Source: Diplolepis rosae (lineage: Eukaryota; Arthropoda; Insecta; Hymenoptera; Diplolepididae). Taken from it: a DNA stretch of 64,000 bases. The stretch spans positions 4,071,001-4,135,000 of the forward strand of contig JAPYXD010000466.1 in the NCBI GenBank assembly GCA_030998225.1, written 5' to 3'. Position numbers and translations under genes: made by a program. The stretch's first letter is position 1, and the number at the start of each line of letters is the position of its first letter. Positions 35,716-47,600 of the stretch are shown piece after piece. A model generated the notes under the pieces. That model made no database searches. It had not been told where the DNA came from and saw nothing but the letters and a program-made list of their open reading frames with translations.

Positions 35716-35869
35716 TATTAATGCTTTGGAGGATCGATATACGGTCCAAACTACACCCTACCGGGTCCAGTGTTGAAAAAAAGGTAGGGTATCGATCTTC
35801 CAAAAATCAGCAATTTCAGAGCGCACTAATGGTAGCATGCAATGTAGGAAGACAAGAGTGGTGCATGGT

Positions 35870-36560
35870 TTCAAAAAAGCGTGAAAGTCGGCAAGGTAGG
35901 CAGGTTTTTAGAAAATAAATAAACAAATGGCACGATGAATATATTTCTTATGAGGTTACTAAAGTATGCTGCGAAAATATTATTTTGAATGCGAAGAAGT
36001 ATTTGAGATGATTTTTCAAAGAGCTCGCATAGTAAGAAGTAAACCAGGTGATCTAAGTACTTAAAATACATCTTCCTCAGGTAAATGAACCTGAGAACTG
36101 AAATTTAAGATTCTCAAATGTTATTTCAGCGTTTTTTAAGCACCTGGACTACTAGATATAATTTTCAAAATGACGGGATCTCTAAAATATAAACTAGGTA
36201 TCTTAAATTTCAGTTCTCAGCTTTAGTTCCATGAGGAAGATGTATTTTATGCACTTGGACTACTAAATATAATTTTCAAAATGACAGGATCTCTAAAATA
36301 TAAACTAGGTATCTTAAATTTCAGTTCTCAGTTTAACTTCCCTGAAGAAGGTGTATTTTAAGCACTTAGATCACCTGCTTTACTTCTTACAATGACGAGC
36401 TCTTTGAAAAATCATCTCAAATACTTCTTTGCATTCAAAATAATATTTTCGCAGAATACTTTAGTAACCTCATAAGAAATATATTCATTGTGTCATCTGT
36501 TTCTTTATTTTCTAAAAACATGCCTACCTTACCGACTTTCACGCTTTTTTGAAACCATGC
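35870..36560. repeat. Palindrome with internal direct duplication
   Basis: 35870-36065 ('gcgtgaaagtcggcaaggtaggca' onward) is mirrored at 36345-36560. Between the arms, about 125 bases containing 'ggatctctaaaatataaact' are present twice in direct orientation. Both parts lie inside hAT element 1. It is non-coding. Confidence 0.7.
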
Positions 36561-36733
36561 ACCACTCTTGTCTTCATACCTGAAAAGAAAGAATCGTTCA
36601 AAAAGAATCGGAGAAATTAATCGATTCATCCGATTAATCGAACTTTTGATAATCGATTAAAAAATCGATTAACCGTTTCAAAATAATCGATTTTTTATTA
36701 ATCGAATCGAGATCGCCCATCTCTAAGGCTTAC

Positions 36734-38195
36734 CTAATCGCCTGTAAAATGGCTGAAGTCGATTCAAACTGACTCATGCAAGGGTTCCAGAAATCGGTTC
36801 AAATACCCTTCCTAAGGCATATTCTGCCGGGACTTCAGGCCACCAGTCCCAGGATGTTTAGACTACAATTTGGTCGCTAGAGCGTAGTGTCTTATCTATT
36901 TCTACGAATCAAATAAATATGTCCTTTATTCTATGGCTAATCGGAAACTTTGGATTACATAGTACATTCTTTTGCAGTCTCTATAGCAAGCCAAAAATCT
37001 AATGTTAAAACCTCTTCCTTTAGACTATTTCTACTTGCCCATCTGAATTCAGTTTGTTTCTATAAGATAGAGAGAGAGAGACATCACCAGGTTTCAGTTT
37101 AATATCATGCCTTAAAATAGCTATTTGCCATTCTTTAATAACATTTGGATCATTTGGTACTTTGAAAAATTGAATATTGTTGAGTTTGTCCTGCTCTCGA
37201 TTAATTTTATATTATATATTTACTTTACTTTATATTTACTTGTATATTCTATATCGACATTTTTTTCAAAATTTCAACTCTGCGGATTTCAATAAGTTCT
37301 TCTTAATAGTGAAGTTCTATACTTCACTATTTTAATTACTTTTATCGTTTAAAAATATTAATTTTTCAACACTTTGCTATGCATTTGCAACGATTGTAGG
37401 CCAACTGCATAGGTGGCGCCGCCACAAGGCCACCGTCAACATTTAGTACATTTTCACCTCTAAGAAACAGGGGGCTGCATAATACCAGCCGTATGCATCA
37501 GAAAAGAAAATGGCGCCCCGTTAGTGTCCTAAGTTGAATTCCTAAGTTAGTTTGCCGAACCGTCACACGCGGCGCTAACTGTACCATCACTCCCTGAAAA
37601 TGCACAGTAGCATACGAAGAATTTAATAAAAAAATTTTTTAAATATATTATTCAATGCCATAAACAAATAAAAGAGATCATATTTTAAATAATAATATTA
37701 TTTGAATATTTTAAATTAAATTTTCCACTTTTTATTCATATTTATCTCGAACAAAAACTGTTTTGAAACATTCAGCTGATATTAGAATTTAAATATTAAT
37801 ATCTCTTTTATTCCTTTTTGGCATTGAATAATAACTTTTTCAAAATTTTTGTATTTAATTGTCTCCATATCACTGCATTTATATTATTTTTTTGATGTAA
37901 AATTAAATTGAAAAATGGAAAAAAATGAAAAATTCTGAACAAGGATCGAAGTTGATGAGAGTTGTAATTAGTTGGAAATCATTATGAATAATTAAAGAAA
38001 ATAGAATATAAAAAAAGGAGAATATTAATTAATATTTTTAAAATAGTCTACTAACATTAATGAAAACAGTATAATAAGAACAATTAATTTTTTATGTATT
38101 TTTCTGTCCGCACCGGTCAGGCAGACAGAGGTATAAATGCACCATAAGGGGGTCAAGTTCGAATCGTGAAATACGGGCTGATGCATACGGCTTAT
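36734..38195. other. Gene-free stretch with small repeats
   Basis: There is no gene. A short (GA)n run is at about 37067-37082. A GC-richer block at 37400-37580 includes 'cataataccagccgtatgcat', which is mirrored near 38170-38205, so another inverted-end element may occupy 37460-38205. Confidence 0.5.
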
Positions 38196-40998
38196 AATAC
38201 CAGCCCTATCCGACTCCCTGCCAGCAACGGCGAGAACTTGATTCCCTTAGTGATTATAGTTTCTATGTGCGAAGTTTTCTCACCAGAGCGGCGCTGCACG
38301 CGGCACGCTCTACAAAAGCATTATACTAATAGACAAATATTTAAAAAAATTTAAATAATTAAGTTTCTGAACAATATGTAATGAAAAAATGTTCCTAAAA
38401 TGATTCTAGGACATAAAATACACATTTTGCATAATCAATTAATACAAAATAAAAAAAAGAACACATTAAACTTCGTAAAATATATATACTGTGGATACGC
38501 ATGAAGAATTCTTGAGACCCTGAACAAAATTTTTTTTATGTTATCCCCATATAACTGAAAATATATTTAAAAATAAATAAAAAGCTTAAGCTTCTAAATA
38601 GAAGTATTTTCCATTAATATTTTCCAGCTTCAAACGAATGAAATGAAAAATAAATATTTTGTTAAGCCCTGTGTTCAACATAAAAAACTATGCGAAGGGG
38701 AAATATTTACTCAATTAAAAATTTGTAAATGTAACAAAAAATATTCATTACTATAAAATTTGCTAGTACATATTTTTAACATATTTTAAATTTTTAACAT
38801 GTACAGATCGATGATGATGATGTTAAGTGTCGCAAAGCTTGGCTGATTTTTTCTTCAAGACGCTAACTTTTTAAATCTCAGCCATTTCCTGTCTTACGAA
38901 TTGTCTCATCCGTATTTGAAGATATGCATGTTCTTTGCATTGAAAACTAAATTTTGTTTCAGATGAAATTAAATCGTCTAGAATTAGATCAAAAGAATTG
39001 CTAGACCGGCATCGTTTGTTAAATAGATATTCGACAACTGTGATAAGCTTGTATAACTTAACATTTGGATCTATGAAATCTTTATTTATTTTTGCAAATC
39101 TACTCAAACTTTCAGGTAACTGATCACAAGAAAAAGTTATTGTATCTGCATGAATTTCAGAAGTAGTCAAAAATGCATTTAAGCATGTCGAACACTGAGT
39201 GTGCTGTTTAATGTAAGCAGTTATACGACCAGTTGTGTAAAAATCAAACAATCTCTAACAGCTGGTAAAGCATAATCGTGTGCTACTGCATCTACAAAAT
39301 CACTAAAATCAGCGTCTTCACAATCAATTATTGCTTTCAACTTTTCTCGAATTTCTTGAATTGCGCTTTTACTATTCGACTGATGTAATTCTTTCAATTT
39401 TGAAATTGTTATTAAGGGCTGTGGAGGGTTGCCATCGAAAGTACTACAATTTCCAAGCTTTGGAGGTTTCAAAATGCTAAAGGCAGCTAATATCTTGTAT
39501 ATTTGCAAGAAGGTTGGTGTACAAGGATGATCATTTTTTCCTCCAGCTAATCTGATAGTGCCAAAAAATCTCTAAACAAAGGGAAAGGAACAAAAAATTA
39601 GTGAAACTTTTATACAGTATTGATAATATTCTATTCAAAATCTCATACTGAATCAAATATTTTTATAATGTTCAGTTAAATTTTCTGAAATTAAGGAAGC
39701 TAAAGAAATACTAAATGGATTTTGAATGCAACATCAACGACACTATATTTCTTATACAAATCCATTTTGTAAAAAAATATAAAAGTGCTTTCTTGGATAT
39801 TTATATTTCACTGCAAGAATTCGGATGAAAAGGAATGGATTGAAGGGATATAAAGATAAATTTTGGAATTAAATAAGTACCGTGATGATTAATATGAACG
39901 TATCTATATTTTATTATACGCGTAAAAAATACTAAGTATAAAGTAATTAAAATAAATATTTCAATATTATTATTATAAACGGTAGTTTATCTTTCCTGCA
40001 AAACACGTCATATTAAAATGAATACATATGTATATATGTCTTCGCTTATGTTCGAAATATTTCGTACAGGGAATATAGATATATTAGATACTTTATATAA
40101 AATCTGGTCTAATATTTTATTTACAGATACGTACATGTTAAAATTTTAAAATATGTTAAAAATATGTACTAGCAAATTTTATAGTAATGAACATTTTTTG
40201 TCATGTGAAACAAAATTTATTTTTCAATGCAAAGAACATGCCAATGAAGCTGTGGAGATGTTAGCATATGCAATTTAATTTAATTTTAAATAAGAATGAG
40301 ACAATTCGTAAGACAGGAAATGGCTGAGATTTAAAAAGTTAGCGTCTTGAAGAAAAAAGCAGCCAAGCTTTGCGACACTTAACTAGTCATCATCGATCTG
40401 TACATGTTAAAAATTTAAAATATGTTAAAAATATGTACTAGCAAATTTTATAGTATTGAATATTTTTTGTTACATTTACAAATTTTTAATTGAGTATATA
40501 TTTTCCTTCACATGGTTTTTTATGTTGAACACAGGGCTTAACAAAATATTTATTTTTCATTTCATTCGTTTGAAGCTGGAAAATAAAAATGGAAAATACT
40601 TCTATTAATAAGCTTAAGCTTTTTATTTATTTTTAAATATATTTTCAATTATATGGCAATAACATAAAAAAAATTTTGTTCAGGGTCTCAAGAATTCTTC
40701 ATGCGTATCCACAGTAAATATTTTACGAAGTTTAATGTGTTCTTTTTTTTATTTCGTATTAATGGATTTATGCAAAATGCGTATTTTATGTCCTAGAATC
40801 ATTTTAGGAACATTTTTTGATTTCATATTGTTCAGAAACTTAATTATTTAAATTTTTTTAAATATTTGTCTATTAGTATAATGCTTTTGTAGAGCGTGCC
40901 GCGTGCAGCGCCGCTCTGGTGAGAAAACTTCGCACATAGAAACTACAATCACTAAGGAACCGCCATTTTGTTTTTAGTCGGACAGGGCCAGCCCCCGG
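38196..40998. mobile_element. Foldback carrying a P-element-type transposase remnant
   Basis: The arms run from about 38196-38965 and 40205-40998, with 'cagagcggcgctgcacgcgg' near the outer side of each. The inner part of both arms includes the codons for the C-terminus of the transposase (QFVRQEMAEI), so coding sequence was duplicated in inverted orientation. 'tatgttaaaaatatgtactagc' occurs twice in the right arm. The centre (38970-40200) holds the rest of the remnant. Confidence 0.7.
38871..39571 (-). pseudogene. P-element/THAP9-like transposase, C-terminal remnant
   Basis: The exon begins after an acceptor near 39572 and reads FFGTIRLAGGKNDHPCTP, a signature of the P superfamily, then ILKPPKLGNC. 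One base is lost or gained near 39237, after which the other frame continues with FYTTGRITAYI and runs to a stop at 38871 with the C-terminal CKEHAYLQIRMRQF region. P transposases cut and paste DNA using an RNase H-like fold. Only the C-terminal third is here; the THAP domain and catalytic residues are missing. It is inactive by frameshift and truncation. Confidence 0.85.
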
Positions 40999-41390
40999 AA
41001 TCTCTGGAGTTGAAAATGTCACAGATGTTGACCGTTGGCCACCGTGGCGCTGGCTGTTCATGAGGCCGACCTTATACAGATTAGCATTATAGAACATTGA
41101 AATTTAACGTTTTTTGTGAAAAATTGGTGTCTGAAGTGCTTTTGTGTGCTTTTTAGGTAAATTGGAATGGTTTTAACAGTCGATGATATAAAAATTTAAG
41201 TGAAAATGCGGAAATTTGTTGCTGTAGGTTGCAAAACAGGCTACACGTAATGCTCTGAAAAAGTGCATTGTTTTGTGGTTTATTTATCATGAGCGCCTTT
41301 AACTTATTAAAATTTAATCTATACTAAATTTGAAACGCTTTGAATAAAAAAATCAACAAAGCTGACTGACTGAACTTAAGGTATTATAGA
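40999..41390. other. Gene-free stretch, partly mirrored at 42990-43090
   Basis: 40990-41080 ('aaaatgtcacagatgttgacc' and 'ggccaccgtggcgc') is repeated inverted at 42990-43060, so hAT element 2 sits between the arms of another inverted repeat. No gene is visible. Confidence 0.55.
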
Positions 41391-42305
41391 TAGGGATGGG
41401 CAATATACAAAAAAAAAATTGATTTTGAAATTATTGATTCAATTTGATCGATTAATCGGTTAAAAAGATCGATTTTTGAATCGATCTTCAAAAATCGATA
41501 CCTTTTTCTGAAAATGATAAATTTCTGTAAAATAACCTTTTTTAAAATGTTTTATAACAATTGGAGATATAATTGTTACTTGCATATTTTGTGAATTTAA
41601 ATTATCAAAATAAAAAAGTGTTTATATCAATAAAAAAGGAAATTAGGCTTAAAAAACACACCATATTTGTGAATCAGGAACGTTTTTTATTTTTTTAAAT
41701 TGCACAATTTCTAAAGCAATGCGTATTATTAGTGATAAAGTTTCTGACATAAATATGAAGTATTACTATAAAGTTTATAATATTAATATACTTTGAACTT
41801 TGCATATCACTTAAAGTATTATTTATGATAAAATTTCTGGCATAAATATGAAGTATTATTATAAAGTTTATAATATTAATATACTTTTTCTGCTAGCGGA
41901 CCATAAAGTGGACTTTATTGCCCCGTGCGGGGCAAACAAATCCACTTTCTGACCCGCTAGTAGAAAAACAATCGTGTGCAACACGGGAAAAACATTTATT
42001 TTACTCGTGTGGTTGTTACCCTCGCTTTGCTCGGGCATCAAACTTCACACTCGCAAAATAAATTTTTTTTTCCCTAGTTGCACAATGTACTATTGTATAC
42101 CACATTAAGGATATTCTCGTGGTCGACCCCTTGATCTCACTTTTAAACTAAAAAACAGTTCATAGGAACAGTTCATAGAAATAGGAAACAGGAAAAAAGA
42201 AAGGAGAATCGTTCGTAAAGATAAAAAAAAAATATCACCCAACCGATTAATCGAGTAAAAAAGATCGATCTCCGTAGAATCGAATCGAGATCGCCCACAT
42301 CCCTA
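41391..42305. mobile_element. hAT-type element 2 with 8-bp target duplication
   Basis: The ends TAGGGATGGGCAA and its near complement ATCGCCCACATCCCTA are flanked by identical ATTATAGA at 41383-41390 and 42306-42313. It has the same family signature as the element at 34345, with many 'atcgat' motifs next to the ends. It is non-autonomous, at about 915 bp. An internal GC-rich hairpin ('gccccgtgcggggc' near 41920) is followed by the dispersed repeat also found at 419-485. Confidence 0.85.
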
Positions 42306-42313
42306 ATTATAGA

Positions 42314-44611
42314 TAAAATACACATAATAAATTATGTGCATATGAGATCTAAATATCCATTATATTTTTATGAAATATAGTATATTATGTTGATTATTAT
42401 TTATTACAAACATCTTTGTTCTTAGTGTTTTCAAATACTTATAAAGGAATTTTATAAATTCTTTATATTTGTTACTTTTTCAAATGTACGTTCATTCCTT
42501 ATGTGAAAGTTTTGTTCATAAAAATGTAATTTTTTCAATTACTGAGAAGTTTTAAAATATAAAATACAAAATGTTCTATAATAAAATCTAATTTTTCTAA
42601 CAAAATCAAGATTATATAATTAATACCCGTATTATAATTCAATTTGATGGAATTTCAATAGCCAATTTTTCTATTATAATATGTAAGACTGATATAATAT
42701 CAGTAATATTGATAATATAAATAAATATTGTATTTTTATTTAATAATCACAATGTAAATATTAATGTTAAAACGAAGATAACAGAACTTTGATTTCAATT
42801 TCCAGCCAGAATTACAAAGACGATTTTCGCCCAAATTTCAAGCATATTACCCTTTATATCAGTAAAAATTGCTTTAAATAATATTTAAAACTTTCTAGTT
42901 TAATGTGTTGTAAAATAAAATATGATGAAGTAGTTTTTATCCTCAAAAATTTAATTTTTATGCATTTTTCCCATGCATTAAAATGAATTCAGGCCTCATG
43001 AACAATCAGCGCCCCTAGCGGCCACGGTCAATTCTTGTGACATTTTCGTTTCGCGGATTACGTGCATTCTGGCTAAGATGCAGGGGGCTGGACAGGGCTG
43101 AATAATACTATTCTTTTGTGTGCTTCGTGTCTATAACCTACAACTTGATATTTGACATTTTGACGTAAACTCAGAAAAATTCTAAAGGGGTGTTTCCACC
43201 TTTAGAATATATCACAAATAAATCAAATACAGTGAGTAATTAAAAATTAATCCTATTCTCTTTTGTAATCAAGTCTTCCTATCTCAAAAACACGATTTCT
43301 AACTACATTCTTCATTAAATCATATCTATGAACCCTCTTAGGTGGAATTTATTATATTACGGGATTGCTGTTTTAATTTTTGTTTTATGCCTCTAACTGA
43401 TAATACTAATAACCTTTCATTGTATGATTTTAAAAAGCGTCTTCTATATCTTACATTCGATTAAATTCTACATTTTTGTAACTGCATTCAGGTAACTATG
43501 AAAGTTCGTCACTTCTCATCTTATTCTCATCTTATTCTCATCTCTCATTTTATTATTATTATGTCATAGAAAATACATATCTACTTATTATAAAAATGCA
43601 GTCTTGTATTTTTCTTATATTCAAATTTAGATCACAGCTGTTGTTAAAATTCTCTATAAAATAAAGATTAAAATCTTCTCGAAGTTATGAGAACTTTGAA
43701 ACTTTTTTTCCATAGCTTCAAATTACTTCTGATATCTGCTACAGGATCTTACATAGTTATTTTTAGTATAGAAGCGAAGCGCACGATGAAAATGTACCCG
43801 CCTCTCTGAATAATCATTAAACTTTAATTTTCTCCTCATCAGAGTGCAATCAAAACCCGTCTTCCTATCATAAATTAATTTCAGATATGGATTTACAAAA
43901 ATATCGGAAGAATATAATTTGAGACGATACGGTTCACAGTAGTGTAAAAGCAAAAACTTTTTATTAAAATATCCTGCAGCCTGCATTTTTAAGTTTCTTC
44001 AAATTTCTTTTTAAATTATTATAAACACTTTTATAATTAAATATTCAGTTGCGACATTTTTTCTAAATTTTTATACTGCTTCTTTTATCACATATAATTT
44101 GAATCAAGAACTTTTATTATTATTAACAAATTATTTAAACAAATATCCCAATTGGATAAAAAGCAAAAAATGTTTAACAATGAAGATTCTTGATTGTTGC
44201 AAACATTTTTACAAGCAGAAGCACAACCTTCACAGTTCCGTATATAAAAAAGTACTTCCTTCCTGTAACTATTCACTTAATAGATTAATATTGGGATTTT
44301 AATAAGAAAATGAGTCTGTAGTTGTAATAGCATGTCCATGTAAAACGACGTATCTAGCTAAAAATTTGTGCATTCAAATAAAAGGTACCAAAAATGGTCT
44401 GACAATAGTGAAGAAAAAAAATTTATATTAGAAAATAAAATATTCAAGAAGTTTTATATAATAATTTAATTAAATATTTAACAAACTATTTGTATTTGCT
44501 AAGTGTATTTGGAATAATTTTAATCAATGGTGTGTTTATTTAAGCATTTTTTTTAAGATAAAAATTATTATTACTGAAATTATTAATTTTGACATTTTAT
44601 TTGTAATTTAG
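42314..44611. other. Upstream region of Clc
   Basis: There is no coding exon here. An acceptor-like 'gtaatttag' ends at 44611, directly before the Clc coding exon, so a non-coding first exon must lie upstream. One candidate ends at a strong donor (A|GTGAGT) at 43231. Its start would be in the GC-richer stretch at 42990-43150, but that stretch is also part of an inverted repeat, so the promoter is not settled. Confidence 0.35.
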
Positions 44612-44615
44612 AAAC

Positions 44616-47600
44616 ATGGACACATTTGGTGATAATTTTGTTATGGAGCCTGAAGTTGATCCGGCCGCAGAATTTTTGGCTCGGGAGCAAAATGAACTTG
44701 CAGGATTGGAAGTTGAAATTCCTCCTATAACAAATGTCCCTCCAACTTCCAATGATGATGGTAAAAATACTGACTTATTTTTAGAAAATTTTGAGTCAAA
44801 TAAGCAATATTTGCTAGAAAACATATTAAATTGTTAAAATAGGAATCATTTTAAAATTCGCTTTTGTAATTTATTTTTAGCTTCATAAAGCAGAAAATAT
44901 AATTTTGAATTAAGATTCTTTGTCTTACATGTTTTTCATCAAAAATTTTTATTTCGCGCTGAAAAATGGTTTTCCGTTCTGAATAATTATAATTTTCTTG
45001 TGCTCACATGAATTAAAATTTATTCTATTTTTGACCATACACCTTCAAAAAAGTACCTATTTTAATTCAAAAAGTAATTGTTTTTCTTTATTTCGAAAAT
45101 TTTTATAATAATATAGATTTAAAAAGCGGGTGTAGAAATTCAGATCTGATCCCTGCTTAATTTTTTCGTTTTGTTTTTTTAAACGCAAATATTCAATTAA
45201 TCAGATGATTTGTCGGGAAACTTTGAAGAAATTAAAGTCAGCTCTGGAGATGACGGGGAAATTTCTTCCGAGATCACTCAACCTACAGAAATTATTCCGA
45301 CAGGTTAAAAATCTTGAAATTTTCATCTATTTTTCTTTATTCTGCTTTATTTTATATTTAAAATATCTATATTTTCTTATGAAAGAAACTTCAGCACCAC
45401 CTCTTCCCGTAAAGGAGGAGCCAGAAAAGATCAAGAAGTGGAGGGAAGAACAGAAAACAAGATTGGAAGAAAAAGGTAACATCTCAAAGGAGAGATTATA
45501 AAGCAGTTTTGGAAATTCGTTGTTAATTATTCTGGATTGTTGTTGTAAAATAAATCACTAAATTTGGAACAAAATATTGGTATAAGAATAATTTTAATTT
45601 TCGTAGACGCTCAAGAGGAGAAAAAGAAACAAGATTGGAAGGAAGCAGCCAAAAAGGAACTAGAAGAATGGTACAAGCACCACGCTGAAGCCATTAGCAA
45701 AACTAAGGCTACTAACAGGTAATTTTTTTCAAATAGTTTGCAAATCATAATTCTAGGATTTTTATCATTAATCAAAAATTTAATTTATGTGCAATCAAAT
45801 CCAAATATCAATTTTAAATTCTTAAACTTTAAACATAAAGAACATTATTCTTTATAATAAAATTGATTTCTTTTATTTTTTGATACGTGTAAAAGTTTTT
45901 TTATTGACTGAATTTATAGTAAGATTATATTACTGTTAAGTTTCCTAGATCAAGAAGTTTAATTACTTATACGTTGTGCGTTTTTTTCTGTTTCGAATAA
46001 GCTTTAAATATAAAGTTTTATTCAAATGTACTTTTTTCGTCCGAGAATCATATGAACAATAAGTAGGTGGGAACAACGTCTTCCGACAATCAATAAACAT
46101 ATGTCAGTGAATGAAATTTTAATCAAAGAAACGAATCTTGTTATAATACTCGACGTTTCGAAGTCAAACCGACTTCCTCTTCAGGATTATAATGATAAAT
46201 TTGACTTTCATTAGTTTAATTTTATATAAAGAACATGTTATGACTGATTATTAATACTAATTTAATCTTATTTATTTATAAAAAAATTTTTAACTCTAAA
46301 TATATATATATATATTTTCTCTTAAAAAGCTCCTGAAGAGGATGTCGGTTTGACTTCGAAATGTCGAGTATTATAACAAGATTCGTTTCTTTGATTAAAA
46401 TTTCATTCACTGACATATGTTTATTGATTGTCCGAAGACGTGGTTCCCACCTACTTATTGTAAATATAAAGTTCTTTCCATAAAATACTTTTCAAATTAA
46501 TTATTTGTGGATAAATATTAGATAAAGTAGAAAATAGACGTACAGATTGAACAATTTTGTTGGAAAGCGCAGCAAGTCTATGCAATATTGCTTCTTAAAA
46601 ACAGTTCCTACAATGGTGCATAGATTTTAAAAATAATTTAGGTGATTTACTGATATTAATAATACTATGGAATTTATGTATTCATGAAATATATCATTCT
46701 CATTTTGCTTCCTAGGGAGTCTGCCAAGTAAGTCGAAAACCTTAATTTATATTTTGCATGACTTATTGCACATGCAATGAACTTTTGGTAATTAAGTTTA
46801 AGCTACAGTCTCTTGTAATATGACTCAATTACACTCCTATATAAAATTTAGGGATTAATTTGTTCAATCATACACGGAGAAAAAACTCTAACTATTATAG
46901 TAGGCTGAGCTCTTCCTATTAAAGCACCGAACTTAATGTGCGAAATTGGTATGAGCTTCTACCAGCATTGGTATCAATTCGTGCATTTTTAGCATGCCAT
47001 TATTGCTAGTATCATATGCTGTCAGAGTGATGTTCCTTGCAAAAATAGTTCGAACTTCGCCTGACTATGGTTGTAAGAAACTCATCTTATTTCAGTATGA
47101 GTTCTCTTACAACCGAGAGAACACGTGAGGTGCTGCGTTAGAAAGTAGGCGTGGCCTAACACCTCGGTTGTAAGACAACTCATACTGAAATAGGATGGGT
47201 TTCTTGCAACCATAGTAAGGCAAAGTTCGAGCTATTTTCGCATAGTCCAAGCAACAGGGCATTTATTATGAATGATTTATAACATTATTTATTTTAGAAA
47301 ACGGACTGCGCCATCAGAAGAAAGGTTGGTCATAGAGAAATTGTGTCATGTTTTGGACAACGAAATATGATTTATAAATTTGTTATTAACATTTAAGACC
47401 AAAAAATCGCACTTTTTTAGTTTTTTGTTTATAACATTAAAGGTAATTATCCAATCTTGATTACATTAATTGAAAAGTTGTAGACAATTGAATTGCCGAC
47501 AAAATGAGCCGTCGCTTGATCTGATTGGATAATTAGAAGCGTAGAAAATTCGGAAAAACCTGGAAATTTAGCTTTTGTTAAACAAATTAATATCTCAGTT

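Larger units (their letters stand above)
34345..36725. mobile_element. hAT-type element 1 with 8-bp target duplication
   Basis: The termini TAGAGATGGGCGAT and its reverse complement ATCGCCCATCTCTA are flanked by identical AGGCTTAC at 34337-34344 and 36726-36733. An 8-bp duplication and a TAGRGATGGGC terminus are hallmarks of hAT transposons. The subterminal DNA is full of 'aatcgatt' motifs at both ends. No transposase core remains. A short frame starting MEFSLKHRKEKDFTRK at 35346 could be a relic of its first exon. A MITE and a palindrome lie inside. Confidence 0.85.
46030..46480. mobile_element. Foldback with two hammerhead cores in a Clc intron
   Basis: Arms 46060-46220 and 46315-46470 mirror each other, with 'acatatgtcagtgaatgaaa' near 46099 as a landmark. 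A hammerhead core lies in each arm near the centre, - strand at the left and + strand at the right. The AT-rich centre at 46240-46315 is unique. It lies between the 45607 exon and the 12-nt cassette. Confidence 0.7.
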
